This document shows, piece by piece, positions 1 through 7,401 of a stretch of 32,423 nucleotides of DNA. Below the pieces are notes generated by a model that was given only the letters and a program-made list of their open reading frames with translations, did no database searches and was not told the DNA's origin. The stretch comes from an uncultured Methanobrevibacter sp. Its GTDB lineage: Archaea > Methanobacteriota > Methanobacteria > Methanobacteriales > Methanobacteriaceae. The position numbers and the translations under genes were made by a program. The stretch spans positions 1 through 32,423 of the forward strand of contig NZ_CACYJE010000015.1 in assembly GCF_902774605.1 (NCBI RefSeq), read 5' to 3'. Every line of letters starts with the position of its first letter. Position 1 is the stretch's first letter.

Positions 1-300
1 CAGTTACAAACGGCAACTACTCCGGAACAGACTCCACAACATTCAACGTAGCAATCAAACAAACAAATGCCAAAGTCACCGTCGAAAACATAACCTACGG
101 CACCAATGCCAACATCATAATCAAAGCAGATGTCGACAGGGAATACTTGGTTTACGTTGATAACACACCATACACTGTACATGTCAAAAATGGTAGTGCA
201 AGCTTCACTGTTGGTGGCTTGACTGTAGGTGACCATGCTGCCAATGTCACAGTTACAGACGGCAACTACTCAGGAACAGACTCCACAACATTCAATGTTT
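1..300 (+). repeat. 249-bp tandem repeat inside the adhesin gene
   Basis: Bases 1-50 and 250-299 are almost identical (cagttacaRacggcaactac...), so one full repeat unit lies in the window and more probably lie upstream. The unit equals 83 codons, one Ig-like domain, and keeps the frame. Such repeats can change number by recombination. Confidence 0.8.
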
Positions 301-1373
301 CCAAGGCAAAATCAGAAGTCGACATTGAATTTGCAAACGAGACTACAGGCGCACCTTTACTGGAGTTCAGATTACCTTCAGACGCTAGTGGAAACGTGAG
401 CGTATATGTGAACGGCAAATTGTCACAAGTCGTTAACTTAACCAATGGAAGCGCAAATATCCTTGTCAAAGACTTGACTGTTGGATCCAATAATGTTACC
501 GTTGTCTACAGCGGCGATGACAATTATGATTCAATGAACAAGTCATTCACCGTAACCCGCAAGGCAACTATTGAGGCTTACGACATGACCAGAGGATACA
601 ACAGCGGATTGGATTATACCGCAAAACTGTATGATGCCAACGGATTACCGCTTGCAAACGCAAATGTGACAATCAAGGTTGACACAAACACATTCACTGT
701 CCAAACAGATTCCAACGGAGTCTTTAACTTCAACAATAAGCTGGCTGCAGGAGATTATGCAATTGCAATCGTCAACCCAGTAACCGATGAGTACAAGTTG
801 ACTAACCTCAAGATAGTCCCAAGAATCACTGAAAACAAGGACATGAGCATCTACTTCGCTGACAATGCCAACTATAAGGTCAGGATTGCAGGTGATGACG
901 GAAGCTATGTTGGAGCAGGAGAAGTCGTTAGCATGAATGTTGGAGGCAAGACCTACTCTGTTAAAACAGACAAAAACGGTTATGCCACCCTTAAGTTAAG
1001 TTTAACTGCTAAAAAACACACTATCACTGTAACATATAAGGGTTTCACCACTAAAAACAAGGTGACAGTCAAATCCATTGTCAAACCTGTTAAAAAGACA
1101 GTGAAAGTTAAAAAGACAGCCAAGAAACTTAAAATTAAAGTCAAACTCAAAGGCAAGAAAGTCCTTAAGAAGAAACGAGTTTACTTGAAGTTCAAGGGCA
1201 AGACCTACAAGGCAAAAACCAACAAGAAAGGAATTGCAACATTCAAAGTGCCTAAGAAAGTAATCAAGAAGCTTAAGAAAGGCAAGAAGTACAAGGCAAC
1301 CTTTACCTACAAGGCAAAAGTAAACGGCAAAACACTTAAGAACACTGCAAAATGCTATGTAAAAGCAAGATAA
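1..1373 (+). CDS. Adhesin-like surface protein, 3' part (5' end outside window)
   Basis: The reading frame is open from base 3, so this is the C-terminal part of a longer protein; the TTG at 147 is only an internal codon. It consists of Ig-like beta-sandwich repeats, then a segment that resembles a carboxypeptidase-regulatory/Big-type domain (around 'YDANGLPLANANVTIKVD'), and ends in the very basic module seen in other genes here ('FKGKTYKAKTNKKG', many KK pairs). The first 300 bases hold a near-identical repeat with a period of 249 bp (83 residues; 'VTNGNYSGTDSTTFNV' and 'VTDGNYSGTDSTTFNV'). Lysine-rich C-termini like this are typical of Methanobrevibacter adhesin-like proteins and are thought to bind the wall; that role is inference. 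The hairpin at 1382-1402 follows directly. Partner and ligand are unknown. Confidence 0.9.
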   Translation, partial: VTNGNYSGTDSTTFNVAIKQTNAKVTVENITYGTNANIIIKADVDREYLVYVDNTPYTVHVKNGSASFTVGGLTVGDHAANVTVTDGNYSGTDSTTFNVSKAKSEVDIEFANETTGAPLLEFRLPSDASGNVSVYVNGKLSQVVNLTNGSANILVKDLTVGSNNVTVVYSGDDNYDSMNKSFTVTRKATIEAYDMTRGYNSGLDYTAKLYDANGLPLANANVTIKVDTNTFTVQTDSNGVFNFNNKLAAGDYAIAIVNPVTDEYKLTNLKIVPRITENKDMSIYFADNANYKVRIAGDDGSYVGAGEVVSMNVGGKTYSVKTDKNGYATLKLSLTAKKHTITVTYKGFTTKNKVTVKSIVKPVKKTVKVKKTAKKLKIKVKLKGKKVLKKKRVYLKFKGKTYKAKTNKKGIATFKVPKKVIKKLKKGKKYKATFTYKAKVNGKTLKNTAKCYVKAR

Positions 1374-1381
1374 AAACTTTT

Positions 1382-1418
1382 TGAGGATTCTTTAAATCCT
1401 CACCTTTTCTTTTTTTTT
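1382..1418 (+). terminator. Hairpin plus T-tract after the adhesin gene
   Basis: An 8-bp stem (TGAGGATT at 1382-1389, AATCCTCA at 1395-1402) with a 5-base loop is followed by a T-rich run at 1405-1418. It starts nine bases after the adhesin stop codon. Confidence 0.75.
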
Positions 1419-1552
1419 AAAACACCATCGATTCATAAAATATTCACCCACACCAAGATGTTGAAAGCGCCCAAACGTCTTTTGATTGAATAAAAGCCAA
1501 CATTTAAATGAAAAATGTAACATAACATTAACTATTGTTAAGGAAGCGTTAA

Positions 1553-1819
1553 ATGTCAAAAGAAAAAAACCAGTGGAGCAGCAACATGTCCTTCATTCTG
1601 GCCATGATCGGTTCGGCAGTGGGTTTGGGAAACATTTGGAGATACCCTTATGTCCTATACTCAAATGGAGGAGGGGCATTTTACATCCCCTACATTACAG
1701 CAATATTGGTATTGGCAGTGCCTTTCTTAATTCTTGAATATGGCATGGGATATAATTTCAAATCATCATTTGCAAAGGGAATAACAAACATCAAACCGAA
1801 ACTACAGTATTTCGTATGA
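1553..1819 (+). pseudogene. Truncated sodium:solute symporter (SNF/NSS family), first ~88 residues
   Basis: The 88 residues match the N-terminus of neurotransmitter:sodium symporters: the 'GSAVGLGNIWRYPYVLYSNGG' type TM1 motif, then TM2 ('PFLILEYGMGY'). It lines up residue for residue with the intact symporter at 8540-10003 in this window (same 'VGLGNIWR', 'YVLYSNGGG', 'VPFLILEYG' blocks). It stops after 'KPKLQYFV', before TM3, whereas the family is about 480-500 residues with 11-12 membrane segments. No further symporter sequence follows; the convergent PD-(D/E)XK gene ends 47 bases downstream. An AGGA-type ribosome binding site (ttaaggaag) precedes the ATG, so the start is well preserved. 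A fragment with two membrane segments is very unlikely to transport anything. Confidence 0.85.
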
Positions 1820-1841
1820 AACATACTAAAAAAAGATAGAA

Positions 1842-1868
1842 CAGGAATACTGATAATCAGCATTCCTA
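1842..1868 (-). terminator. Hairpin at the end of the PD-(D/E)XK/coiled-coil gene
   Basis: An imperfect 12-bp dyad (AGGAATaCTGAT / ATCAGcATTCCT, 1843-1867) overlaps the stop codon at 1866-1868. On the minus strand it is followed by a T7 run near 1829-1835. Confidence 0.65.
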
Positions 1869-2822
1869 TTTGCTGGCCAACTGCTTTTTTAACCTGAAAA
1901 TTTCTTCCTGGAGAGTAGAATTAGCTTCTTCAAGTTGACTAATCCTATCATTAGCATTATGATTGACCGCTTCAAGTTTGCTAATCCTATCATTGGCATT
2001 ATGATTGACCGCTTCAAGTTTGCTAATCCTATCATTGGCCCTAATATTAATTTCTTCAACTTCTTTAACTTTGTTTTTGAAAAAATCAAGTGACTCAATT
2101 TTTTCAACAGTTCCTTCAGTAGTGTTTTCGTTCATGATAGTCATCACCCTGTTGAAATCTTCTTCATCATCGAAGTATGCATCCACCATTGCCCTTAAAA
2201 CAGAATACAATGTGAATTCCATTTTTGCAGACAACTGACCTGAAATCTCAGCATATATCTCCACGACTTCCTCAGTTACCTCACAGGCAATGTTCCTAGG
2301 AGCAAATAACGCAATTATTCCAAGATTCAATGCATCTTCATTACTGAATGTGCCTTGTTCTTTAAGTATATTCTTCACCATACTTAATCTTTTCTTATTA
2401 TCCTCCTCGCCAAGGTCTAGGAAGTATGGCCTAACAATATCTGAGAGAGAACGGCAATGGGACTGCACATGTTTTTCTTTTGGAATGTGTGAAGCAACAA
2501 ATGAGAATTGAGGCATGTTCTCATCATGTATCTGCTGAATTCCATATTTGCTTATCATCCGAATCTTATTTTCATCGACCGGTGTGGATTGATGCTCACC
2601 ATTCGCCACCATCGGCTCGAAAATCTGCTTATAATCCGGGTCAACTATATAAGAGCTATCCATTTCCCCCATGATTCCATCCTTTAAATATACTTTATTG
2701 TTTACTTTTTTCCTGAAAATTCCTGGAACTTTTAGACAGTTGTGCAGTTCTTTCGGATATTCATTGTTCATGATTGTGTATCCGAAATTGAATGGCTTAT
2801 CAACTTTTCTTTCTCGCATCAT
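1866..2822 (-). CDS. Rpn-like PD-(D/E)XK nuclease-family protein with C-terminal coiled coil
   Basis: 318 residues. The N-terminal ~100 residues carry what looks like a PD-(D/E)XK core: acidic residues around D61/D63 ('IVDPDY'), then E76-H-Q78 in 'NGEHQST', the E-x-Q form seen in Rpn/YhgA-like transposase-nuclease proteins. A helical middle follows (about 120-245). The C-terminus (about 255-318) is a coiled coil built on a 14-residue repeat ('NDRISKLEAVNHNA', three copies) encoded by a 42-bp DNA repeat. The start is supported by AAGGGG seven bases before the ATG at 2822. Rpn proteins are known or suspected DNA endonucleases that promote RecA-independent recombination; that activity here is inference. 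It converges on the truncated symporter, so its arrival may have deleted the rest of that gene. Confidence 0.65.
   Translation of the reverse strand: MMRERKVDKPFNFGYTIMNNEYPKELHNCLKVPGIFRKKVNNKVYLKDGIMGEMDSSYIVDPDYKQIFEPMVANGEHQSTPVDENKIRMISKYGIQQIHDENMPQFSFVASHIPKEKHVQSHCRSLSDIVRPYFLDLGEEDNKKRLSMVKNILKEQGTFSNEDALNLGIIALFAPRNIACEVTEEVVEIYAEISGQLSAKMEFTLYSVLRAMVDAYFDDEEDFNRVMTIMNENTTEGTVEKIESLDFFKNKVKEVEEINIRANDRISKLEAVNHNANDRISKLEAVNHNANDRISQLEEANSTLQEEIFRLKKQLASK
1928..2053 (-). repeat. Three tandem 42-bp repeats encoding a coiled coil
   Basis: Copies at 1928-1969, 1970-2011 and 2012-2053 each begin cttcaagtt and encode a 14-residue unit, two heptads less nothing, so copy number changes keep both reading frame and coiled-coil register. 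The middle and outer copies differ by only a few bases; the last half of the third copy has drifted. Confidence 0.9.
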
Positions 2823-3055
2823 CTAACCCCTTCTTAATTTTTTTTACCAGGAAAAAGATCTTTTTCGATAAAAATCCCATTTAAAATCGATAATGTTCCC
2901 AATCTTGAACAAATAATTTTAAGTAGGATTTCCAGGCAAATCCGGACATTGCCTAAACTAATATTTGTCTTCATTTAAAATAGGTGTTTTTGAAGTGCGA
3001 CTAGGCGTGTTGATGCATGTGCACACTTGTGCTTTTGTGAATTATTCAATTGTCC

Positions 3056-3083
3056 CATATGAATGTAACATAATTTACATATG
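3056..3083. promoter_or_regulatory. Imperfect palindrome upstream of the acetyltransferase
   Basis: CATATG occurs at both ends (3056-3061 and 3078-3083) and the inner bases TAA/TTA extend the dyad, giving an operator-like 28-base element about 33 bases before the ATG at 3116. No factor can be named. Confidence 0.35.
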
Positions 3084-3115
3084 TTCAGAATTGAAAACTA
3101 TTACCCGTGATTACC

Positions 3116-3676
3116 ATGAACATTTTTGAAAGAGAACTTGCCGGAGAGCTGATTTCAACAGATGATCAGGAATATGAAAAGATTTTGGAAATAATACTGG
3201 AGACAATGGGCCTGTGCCGTGAACTCAACTCAGGAGTCCATACCAAAGAGGAGAACCTTGAATACCTAAGCAGAATCATCGGAAAGGATGTTGACGAGTC
3301 AGTTTTTTTCATGCCCCCATTCTATGTGGACTACGGCAAGAACATAAGCATCGGGAAAGGCGTTGTAATCCAGCAGCTGTGCACATTCATGGATAGGGGT
3401 GGAATAACCCTTGAGGACGGGGTTTTCATAGCGCCTAAGGTGAACCTGACAACCCTGAACCATGACTTCAACCCTGAAAACAGGAGCGGAACCTATGCCA
3501 AGCCGATCCATATCAAGAAGAACGCATGGATTGGAATTGCCGCCACAATACTTCCTGGCGTGACAGTCGGCGAGAACAGTATTGTCGGTGCAGGAAGCGT
3601 TGTGACAAAGGACGTTCCGGACAATGCGATTGTTGCGGGAAATCCTGCAAAGTTCATTAAAAGAATTGATGAATGA
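3116..3676 (+). CDS. Maltose/galactoside O-acetyltransferase-like protein (hexapeptide repeat)
   Basis: 187 residues from the ATG at 3116 (an in-frame GTG at 3107 would add three; neither has a clear ribosome binding site). The N-terminal ~60 residues are helical. The rest is a left-handed beta-helix of hexapeptide repeats: '[17 protein letters not shown]', '[15 protein letters not shown]', '[18 protein letters not shown]', '[19 protein letters not shown]', then the usual closing '[15 protein letters not shown]'. The histidine in 'TTLNHDF' matches the catalytic His of the Maa/LacA/NodL group, which transfers acetyl from acetyl-CoA to sugar hydroxyls. The substrate cannot be read from sequence; wall or surface-glycan sugars are plausible. 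It stands alone, followed by a T-rich stretch at about 3690-3710. Confidence 0.88.
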   Translation: MNIFERELAGELISTDDQEYEKILEIILETMGLCRELNSGVHTKEENLEYLSRIIGKDVDESVFFMPPFYVDYGKNISIGKGVVIQQLCTFMDRGGITLEDGVFIAPKVNLTTLNHDFNPENRSGTYAKPIHIKKNAWIGIAATILPGVTVGENSIVGAGSVVTKDVPDNAIVAGNPAKFIKRIDE

Positions 3677-3708
3677 ATCCATTCTTTTAACTTATTTTTT
3701 TATTATTA

Positions 3709-3790
3709 GTGGATTTAACCCTGTTTAATGGAATTTTAGCAGATTTGGAAGTCACATACTCTCAAACCAGATATGAACTGATTTCTCAAT
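3709..3790 (-). pseudogene. Decayed second copy of the PD-(D/E)XK gene's 3' end
   Basis: Bases 3712-3776 (tttaaccct...ttaatgga...) align with 3914-3980, the part of the neighbouring gene that encodes its C-terminal helix-turn-helix-like segment ('SGMSAEVIAKRAEVPLSRVK'). The copy contains stop codons in that frame and about 60% matching bases. It looks like the leftover of a tandem duplication or of an older element. Confidence 0.55.
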
Positions 3791-3883
3791 CATGTTTTAT
3801 TCTTTGAACGCCACCGGCTTGAAGAAACCGGATAATTCTTACAAATAATGTTAAAATATCCATAACAACTTGAAGAAAATGTA

Positions 3884-4702
3884 TTATTTTTTTGATTTCA
3901 ATTGTCTTTCAATAGCTTTAACCCTACTTAATGGAACTTCAGCACGTTTAGCAATCACTTCAGCACTCATTCCAGATTTAAGTAGATTTCTAACAATCTT
4001 ATTTTCTTTATTTTCTCCATACTCATGAATTAAGCTCATTCTATCACCCAATCTATCACACAAGATATTTCTTGTTTGTTCGTCATTAACAAATTTGTCC
4101 ACAATTAACCATTCAATCCCATAAGCCAATGCCTTGATTGAAGGTGCCAATCCATTCAATTCCAGCAATGTGTTAACAACATATTCTACATATCCGTCAA
4201 TATCACCTGTTTTTTCAATGATTGGCACTAAAGCGAATAGTATTAACTCTTTTTCAGTGATTTCATTATTGCTTTTTATTTTGTCGTTAATAGTATTAAT
4301 AATTTCATCACTGTCATATTCTGACAGGCCAATTATTTCATAAGTGAATGTATTATCCTTGTTCACATAGTAATGGACCTTTTTTGACTCCTCGACAGTA
4401 GTAAAAACACATAGATTCACTTCCTTTCCCATTCCATCGAATTTATAGTCTGATATTGCCACATATATATGGAATCTTTGATGATGTTTTTTTCCAACTT
4501 CTGTTGATTGGAGTTCTATTATCAGTATCTCATCATCCAATTCCAAAATTATATCCGGGACAAATGTTGCAGGGTCGAGTTGTCGCAGCTCGGTTGTCAT
4601 TATCTTGACTTTTTTAGATTTTTTACCCAGAATATCTAGAAATATTCTTGCATCGTCTTCATTGACGTTTTTAAATATCATGTCTTCCTGAAATCTTGAC
4701 AT
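3884..4702 (-). CDS. PD-(D/E)XK nuclease-family (Rpn-like) protein
   Basis: 272 residues. The core motif is clear: P49-D50 in 'FVPDIILELDDE', then E63-L-Q65 in 'LIIELQST', the D...E-x-Q arrangement of PD-(D/E)XK nucleases of the Rpn/transposase type. A helical region follows (about 130-235), and the C-terminus ('GMSAEVIAKRAEVPLSRVKAI') looks like a helix-turn-helix that could bind DNA. GAGAGG precedes the ATG at 4702 with good spacing. The gene has no partner in an operon. Members of this group are often multicopy, lone genes in archaea and bacteria; a role in recombination or defence is inference. It is not closely similar to the 1866-2822 gene outside the core. Confidence 0.72.
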   Translation of the reverse strand: MSRFQEDMIFKNVNEDDARIFLDILGKKSKKVKIMTTELRQLDPATFVPDIILELDDEILIIELQSTEVGKKHHQRFHIYVAISDYKFDGMGKEVNLCVFTTVEESKKVHYYVNKDNTFTYEIIGLSEYDSDEIINTINDKIKSNNEITEKELILFALVPIIEKTGDIDGYVEYVVNTLLELNGLAPSIKALAYGIEWLIVDKFVNDEQTRNILCDRLGDRMSLIHEYGENKENKIVRNLLKSGMSAEVIAKRAEVPLSRVKAIERQLKSKK

Positions 4703-4900
4703 TTTAAAAACCTCTCTAATTTACCTGATTAAATAATATATCTTTTAAATTATTTAAAATTAACTTTTAAGTTATAACAAAACTCTAATAAGTAAAATAA
4801 GTTTATATAATGACAATTTTTCATATCCAGTGCAATTTTTCACTCTAAAAGCAATATTACACTCCCAGACAACTTTCGCCCAGAATTCCATGAAACCTTT

Positions 4901-4930
4901 TAAAAAATGGTTTGAGGGGATTTCATCCCC
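4901..4930 (-). terminator. Hairpin after the small secreted-protein gene
   Basis: GGGGAT (4916-4921) pairs with ATCCCC (4925-4930) around a TTC loop, and a T6 run follows on the minus strand (4902-4907). It lies 14 bases past the stop of the gene at 4945. Confidence 0.65.
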
Positions 4931-4944
4931 GAAAAATAAGTTTT

Positions 4945-5388
4945 TTAGTAGGATTTGTACCATACGGTGGCCTTGTATGGAGTGTATCCCTTGATGAGTT
5001 TGGTGCTTATGTGGGCACCTGTTCCCTTAACGGTTTTTGTCTTTACCTTACCCTTCTTGTTCTTGAAGAAGAACTTCGCCTTTACGAACTTGGTGTGGTG
5101 GGGCTCGATGTCCCCGTCGATTCCGCTTCCAAGATACCATGCTGTCACGCCTGTTCCCTTGTCGAACTGCATGTTGCCTGTGTAGGTCACATAACCCGCC
5201 ACTGCATCGCCGTTCTTGAACTTGACGGCCTTAGGCCCCCATAGCACTGCCGGCTGGAAGTTGTGGATTTTGACTGTGACCTTCTTGGTTTTGGAGCCTG
5301 TGTCCCCTTTTGCGGCCGCTGCACCCACTATCAAGAGTGCGGCGATTATCACCAGAAGGATAATTATTGTCTTTTTGTTGAAATCCAT
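4945..5388 (-). CDS. Small secreted protein, single Ig-like domain
   Basis: 147 residues. It has an N-terminal signal peptide or anchor ('NKKTIIILLVIIAALLIVGAAAA') followed by about 120 residues rich in Lys, Thr, Gly and aromatic residues, with alternating patterns that suggest a beta-sandwich ('VTVKIHNFQPAVLWGPKAV', 'YTGNMQFDKGTGVTAWYLG'). There is no lysine-rich adhesin tail and no cysteine. No ribosome binding site is visible before the ATG at 5388, so a leaderless or near-leaderless transcript is possible. It is the last of four secreted-protein genes on the minus strand. Function unknown; export is the only firm statement. Confidence 0.75.
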   Translation of the reverse strand: MDFNKKTIIILLVIIAALLIVGAAAAKGDTGSKTKKVTVKIHNFQPAVLWGPKAVKFKNGDAVAGYVTYTGNMQFDKGTGVTAWYLGSGIDGDIEPHHTKFVKAKFFFKNKKGKVKTKTVKGTGAHISTKLIKGYTPYKATVWYKSY

Positions 5389-5422
5389 ATTTAATACTAT
5401 TGGTAATAAGTGCTTAAATAAC

Positions 5423-5866
5423 TTATTCCTTTATCACGATTTCGTCGAAAAGTTCCTTATCGGTTGCGGTTATTGTAACGAGCTTGCCTTCTTTAGGGTA
5501 GCTGAATATGAATATTCCGCTTTCATTGCCCAGGTAACCGTCGACATCGTTGATTGTTGTTTTTTCTCCACCCATTGCGCTTACGATTTCGTCTGTCACT
5601 TCGTATCCGCCATATTCTGCCACTAGTATGGATATTGCCTCAAACAAGCCTTTTTCGAAGAGCTTTTGACAGTAGGTGTATTCGACTCCGCCGGATGATG
5701 TTTTCTCGTTCACCGCTTCGGCTGTGACGTTTTCAACGAATCCATCCGGAATGTTGAATTCAAATTCATCCACCTGCACGGTGTTTTCATTGCTTGCGGC
5801 ATATATAATGCTTGTGCCTGCCATTATAACGAGCAGGCTTAGTATCACCAGTACCTTCTTGTTCAT
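5423..5866 (-). CDS. Secreted protein, member 1 of a three-gene paralogous family
   Basis: 147 residues from the ATG at 5866 (MNKKVLVIL...). The in-frame GTG nine bases upstream lies inside the AAAGGTGA ribosome binding site and so is not the start. Signal peptide about 1-23. The mature part has two landmarks shared with the genes at 6016 and 6696: an early 'VDEFEFNIPDGF' (compare 'GINFTIPTKY', 'GVEFTIPEGF') and a late 'DGYLGNESGIFIFSYPKEG' followed by 'KLVTITATD'. Between them this member has an extra helical stretch with one cysteine. The pattern suggests a small beta-rich domain outside the membrane. No known function is recognised. Confidence 0.8.
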   Translation of the reverse strand: MNKKVLVILSLLVIMAGTSIIYAASNENTVQVDEFEFNIPDGFVENVTAEAVNEKTSSGGVEYTYCQKLFEKGLFEAISILVAEYGGYEVTDEIVSAMGGEKTTINDVDGYLGNESGIFIFSYPKEGKLVTITATDKELFDEIVIKE

Positions 5867-6015
5867 TTGAATCACCTTTAATGTTAGGTGATTAATTGTT
5901 TATAGCTACATGTTAAAATAAGTTTTTTGAAAGGAAAACATTACATTGACTATGCAATTAGATTGCAATTATTTTAATTATCGAGTATTGCTGAGGACTA
6001 ATCATTTGCATTGAT

Positions 6016-6462
6016 TTAATCCTTGCCGATTGCACCGATCATCAGCGGCATGTTGGTTGATTTGATGACCACTAGCTTGCCATCCTCCCTGTATGAGAAT
6101 GTGTATGTTCCGTTCTTGTTGACAAGGTATCCTTTAACGGATCCGAGCATTGACTTTCCTGAGGAGATGTTTTTGGACTTGTCGGATTTCACCTTCTTGA
6201 TTTTGCCGTTGTCTGTGACCTTGATTTTGATCTTGTCGAAATCGCCCTTGAAGTCCATTTCACCGTAACCCTCATGGGTCATGTTATATTTTGTCGGGAT
6301 GGTGAAGTTGATTCCGTTGATTTCATGAATGTCAACTTCCTGGAATGCGAATGTCCCGTTTGTTGGGGTGAATGGTTCTGCATGAACAAAACCCATGAAA
6401 CCTACGATTATCAGTAGAGTGATTATGATTTTGATTTTCATAATCTTGAATTTAGCATTCAT
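6016..6462 (-). CDS. Secreted protein, member 2 of the paralogous family
   Basis: 148 residues from the ATG at 6462; a second in-frame ATG at 6441 (MKIKIIITLL...) gives a more typical signal peptide, and neither has a good ribosome binding site. The mature domain has 'INGINFTIPTKYNM' near the start and 'KGYLVNKNGTYTFSYREDG' near the end, as in its neighbours. A Lys/Asp-rich middle ('DFDKIKIKVTDNGKIKKV') sets it apart. The upstream intergenic DNA contains the unusual branched hairpin at 6603-6673. Function unknown; extracellular location inferred from the signal. Confidence 0.78.
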   Translation of the reverse strand: MNAKFKIMKIKIIITLLIIVGFMGFVHAEPFTPTNGTFAFQEVDIHEINGINFTIPTKYNMTHEGYGEMDFKGDFDKIKIKVTDNGKIKKVKSDKSKNISSGKSMLGSVKGYLVNKNGTYTFSYREDGKLVVIKSTNMPLMIGAIGKD

Positions 6463-6602
6463 CGTTTAAAAAATTTTTGAAAAAATAAATTACAATATAC
6501 CTTTAATTAGGAAACGGACAATTTAGGACAATTTTTAGGCATATAAAAATAATTATATCTTTAAATAAGACATTCGACTAACTAATTATTGTAACACATT
6601 CC

Positions 6603-6673
6603 CGTGTTGCACTAAAAAAAATTTTTTTAGTTTAAGTCCTAAAGGATCCATCCTTTCCTTTAGGCTTAACACG
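6603..6673. other. Branched inverted-repeat structure (possible RNA or element end)
   Basis: Three pairings fit together. CGTGTT (6603-6608) pairs with AACACG (6668-6673). TTAAG plus CCTAAAGGA (6632-6646) pairs with TCCTTTAGG plus CTTAA (6656-6669) with one bulged base. Between the two left arms sits a separate near-perfect 10-bp A/T hairpin (ACTAAAAAAA / TTTTTTTAGT, 6611-6631). The result is a three-way junction. It lies between two minus-strand genes, so it may simply end the 6696 transcript, but it is more elaborate than the other terminators here. Confidence 0.6.
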
Positions 6674-6695
6674 AGCTTGTTTTAAAAAAAATAGA

Positions 6696-7133
6696 TTATA
6701 ATATTACTTCGAAGAGTCTTGTTTCATTGGTGACTCCCACCAGTATTCCATTGTCATTGTGAACGTATGCGAAGTAGTGAAGGCCATCTTCAGTGTAGTT
6801 CCATCCCTTATGACCGTTGATATGGGTTTTTGTTGCCCCGTCCTTGTACAGCTCATCCAGGCTCATTCCCATCCAGTCTGATATTACTGTGATTTGGATT
6901 TCCCCTTTTGCCTCGTTCATGTAAAAGCAGGTGCTGCCGTCGGAGCCGAGGTCATTGTAGTCCTCGTGGTCTTTCAATTGTCCGAATCCTTCAGGTATTG
7001 TGAATTCCACCCCTTCGAATGTTATGTTGGTGGAGTTGTTTGAGTAGTCAATGTTATTTTCGGCATATGCATGTGACGCGAGGCATATTATTGCAAGCAT
7101 TGCCAGTAGAATAATTAGTTTATCGGTTTTCAT
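6696..7133 (-). CDS. Secreted protein, member 3 of the paralogous family
   Basis: 145 residues. AAGGAGA lies six bases before the ATG at 7133, the best start of the trio. Signal peptide about 1-24 ('LIILLAMLAIICLASHAYA'). The mature part shows the family marks 'GVEFTIPEGFGQL' and 'KGWNYTEDGLHYFAYVHND' followed by 'GILVGVTNETRLFEVIL'. It has several N-x-S/T sites near the N-terminus, one cysteine ('STCFYM'), and is acidic, unlike member 2. Order in transcription is member 3, 2, 1, then the 4945 protein, with gaps of 30-230 bases, so at least part may be separately transcribed. Function unknown. Confidence 0.8.
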   Translation of the reverse strand: MKTDKLIILLAMLAIICLASHAYAENNIDYSNNSTNITFEGVEFTIPEGFGQLKDHEDYNDLGSDGSTCFYMNEAKGEIQITVISDWMGMSLDELYKDGATKTHINGHKGWNYTEDGLHYFAYVHNDNGILVGVTNETRLFEVIL

Positions 7134-7361
7134 GCTCTTCTCCTTGGTTAACTATTGATTTTCATATAAGATAATGTTAACTATTTTATGAAAATTGCTT
7201 TTTAATAGCTTTTGGTATATAGTGCCATGAAACGATTGGTTTTGAAAATGATAAAACATTGAAATAATTCATTCAATGCTCAATTATTCAATATGAATTT
7301 AACAATACTATTAAAATAATTAGTCATAAAAGTAAGCATTGTGGTATTGATTTTGTTTTGA

Positions 7362-7401
7362 AAAAAAGAAAAGGGAAAATAAGGAGCATCACTCCTTATT
7401 T
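7362..7401 (-). terminator. Hairpin at the end of the broken adhesin
   Basis: A 10-bp stem (AAATAAGGAG 7377-7386, CTCCTTATTT 7392-7401) overlaps the stop codon, with a pyrimidine-rich T run following on the minus strand. Confidence 0.75.

Noticed and set aside
1486-1737. 83-residue plus-strand frame overlapping the symporter stub
   Set aside because: It is an alternative frame of the clearly homologous symporter fragment and has no ribosome binding site or known domain.
2985-3030. GTGCAC/TGCAT-rich patch possibly shared with 29690-29720
   Set aside because: Both contain TTTTGAAGTGC and GCACACTT, but spacing and the rest differ; similarity is too weak to claim a repeat family.
4772-4963. 63-residue minus-strand frame
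   Set aside because: It overlaps the end of the secreted protein at 4945 and its terminator; no ribosome binding site and no domain.
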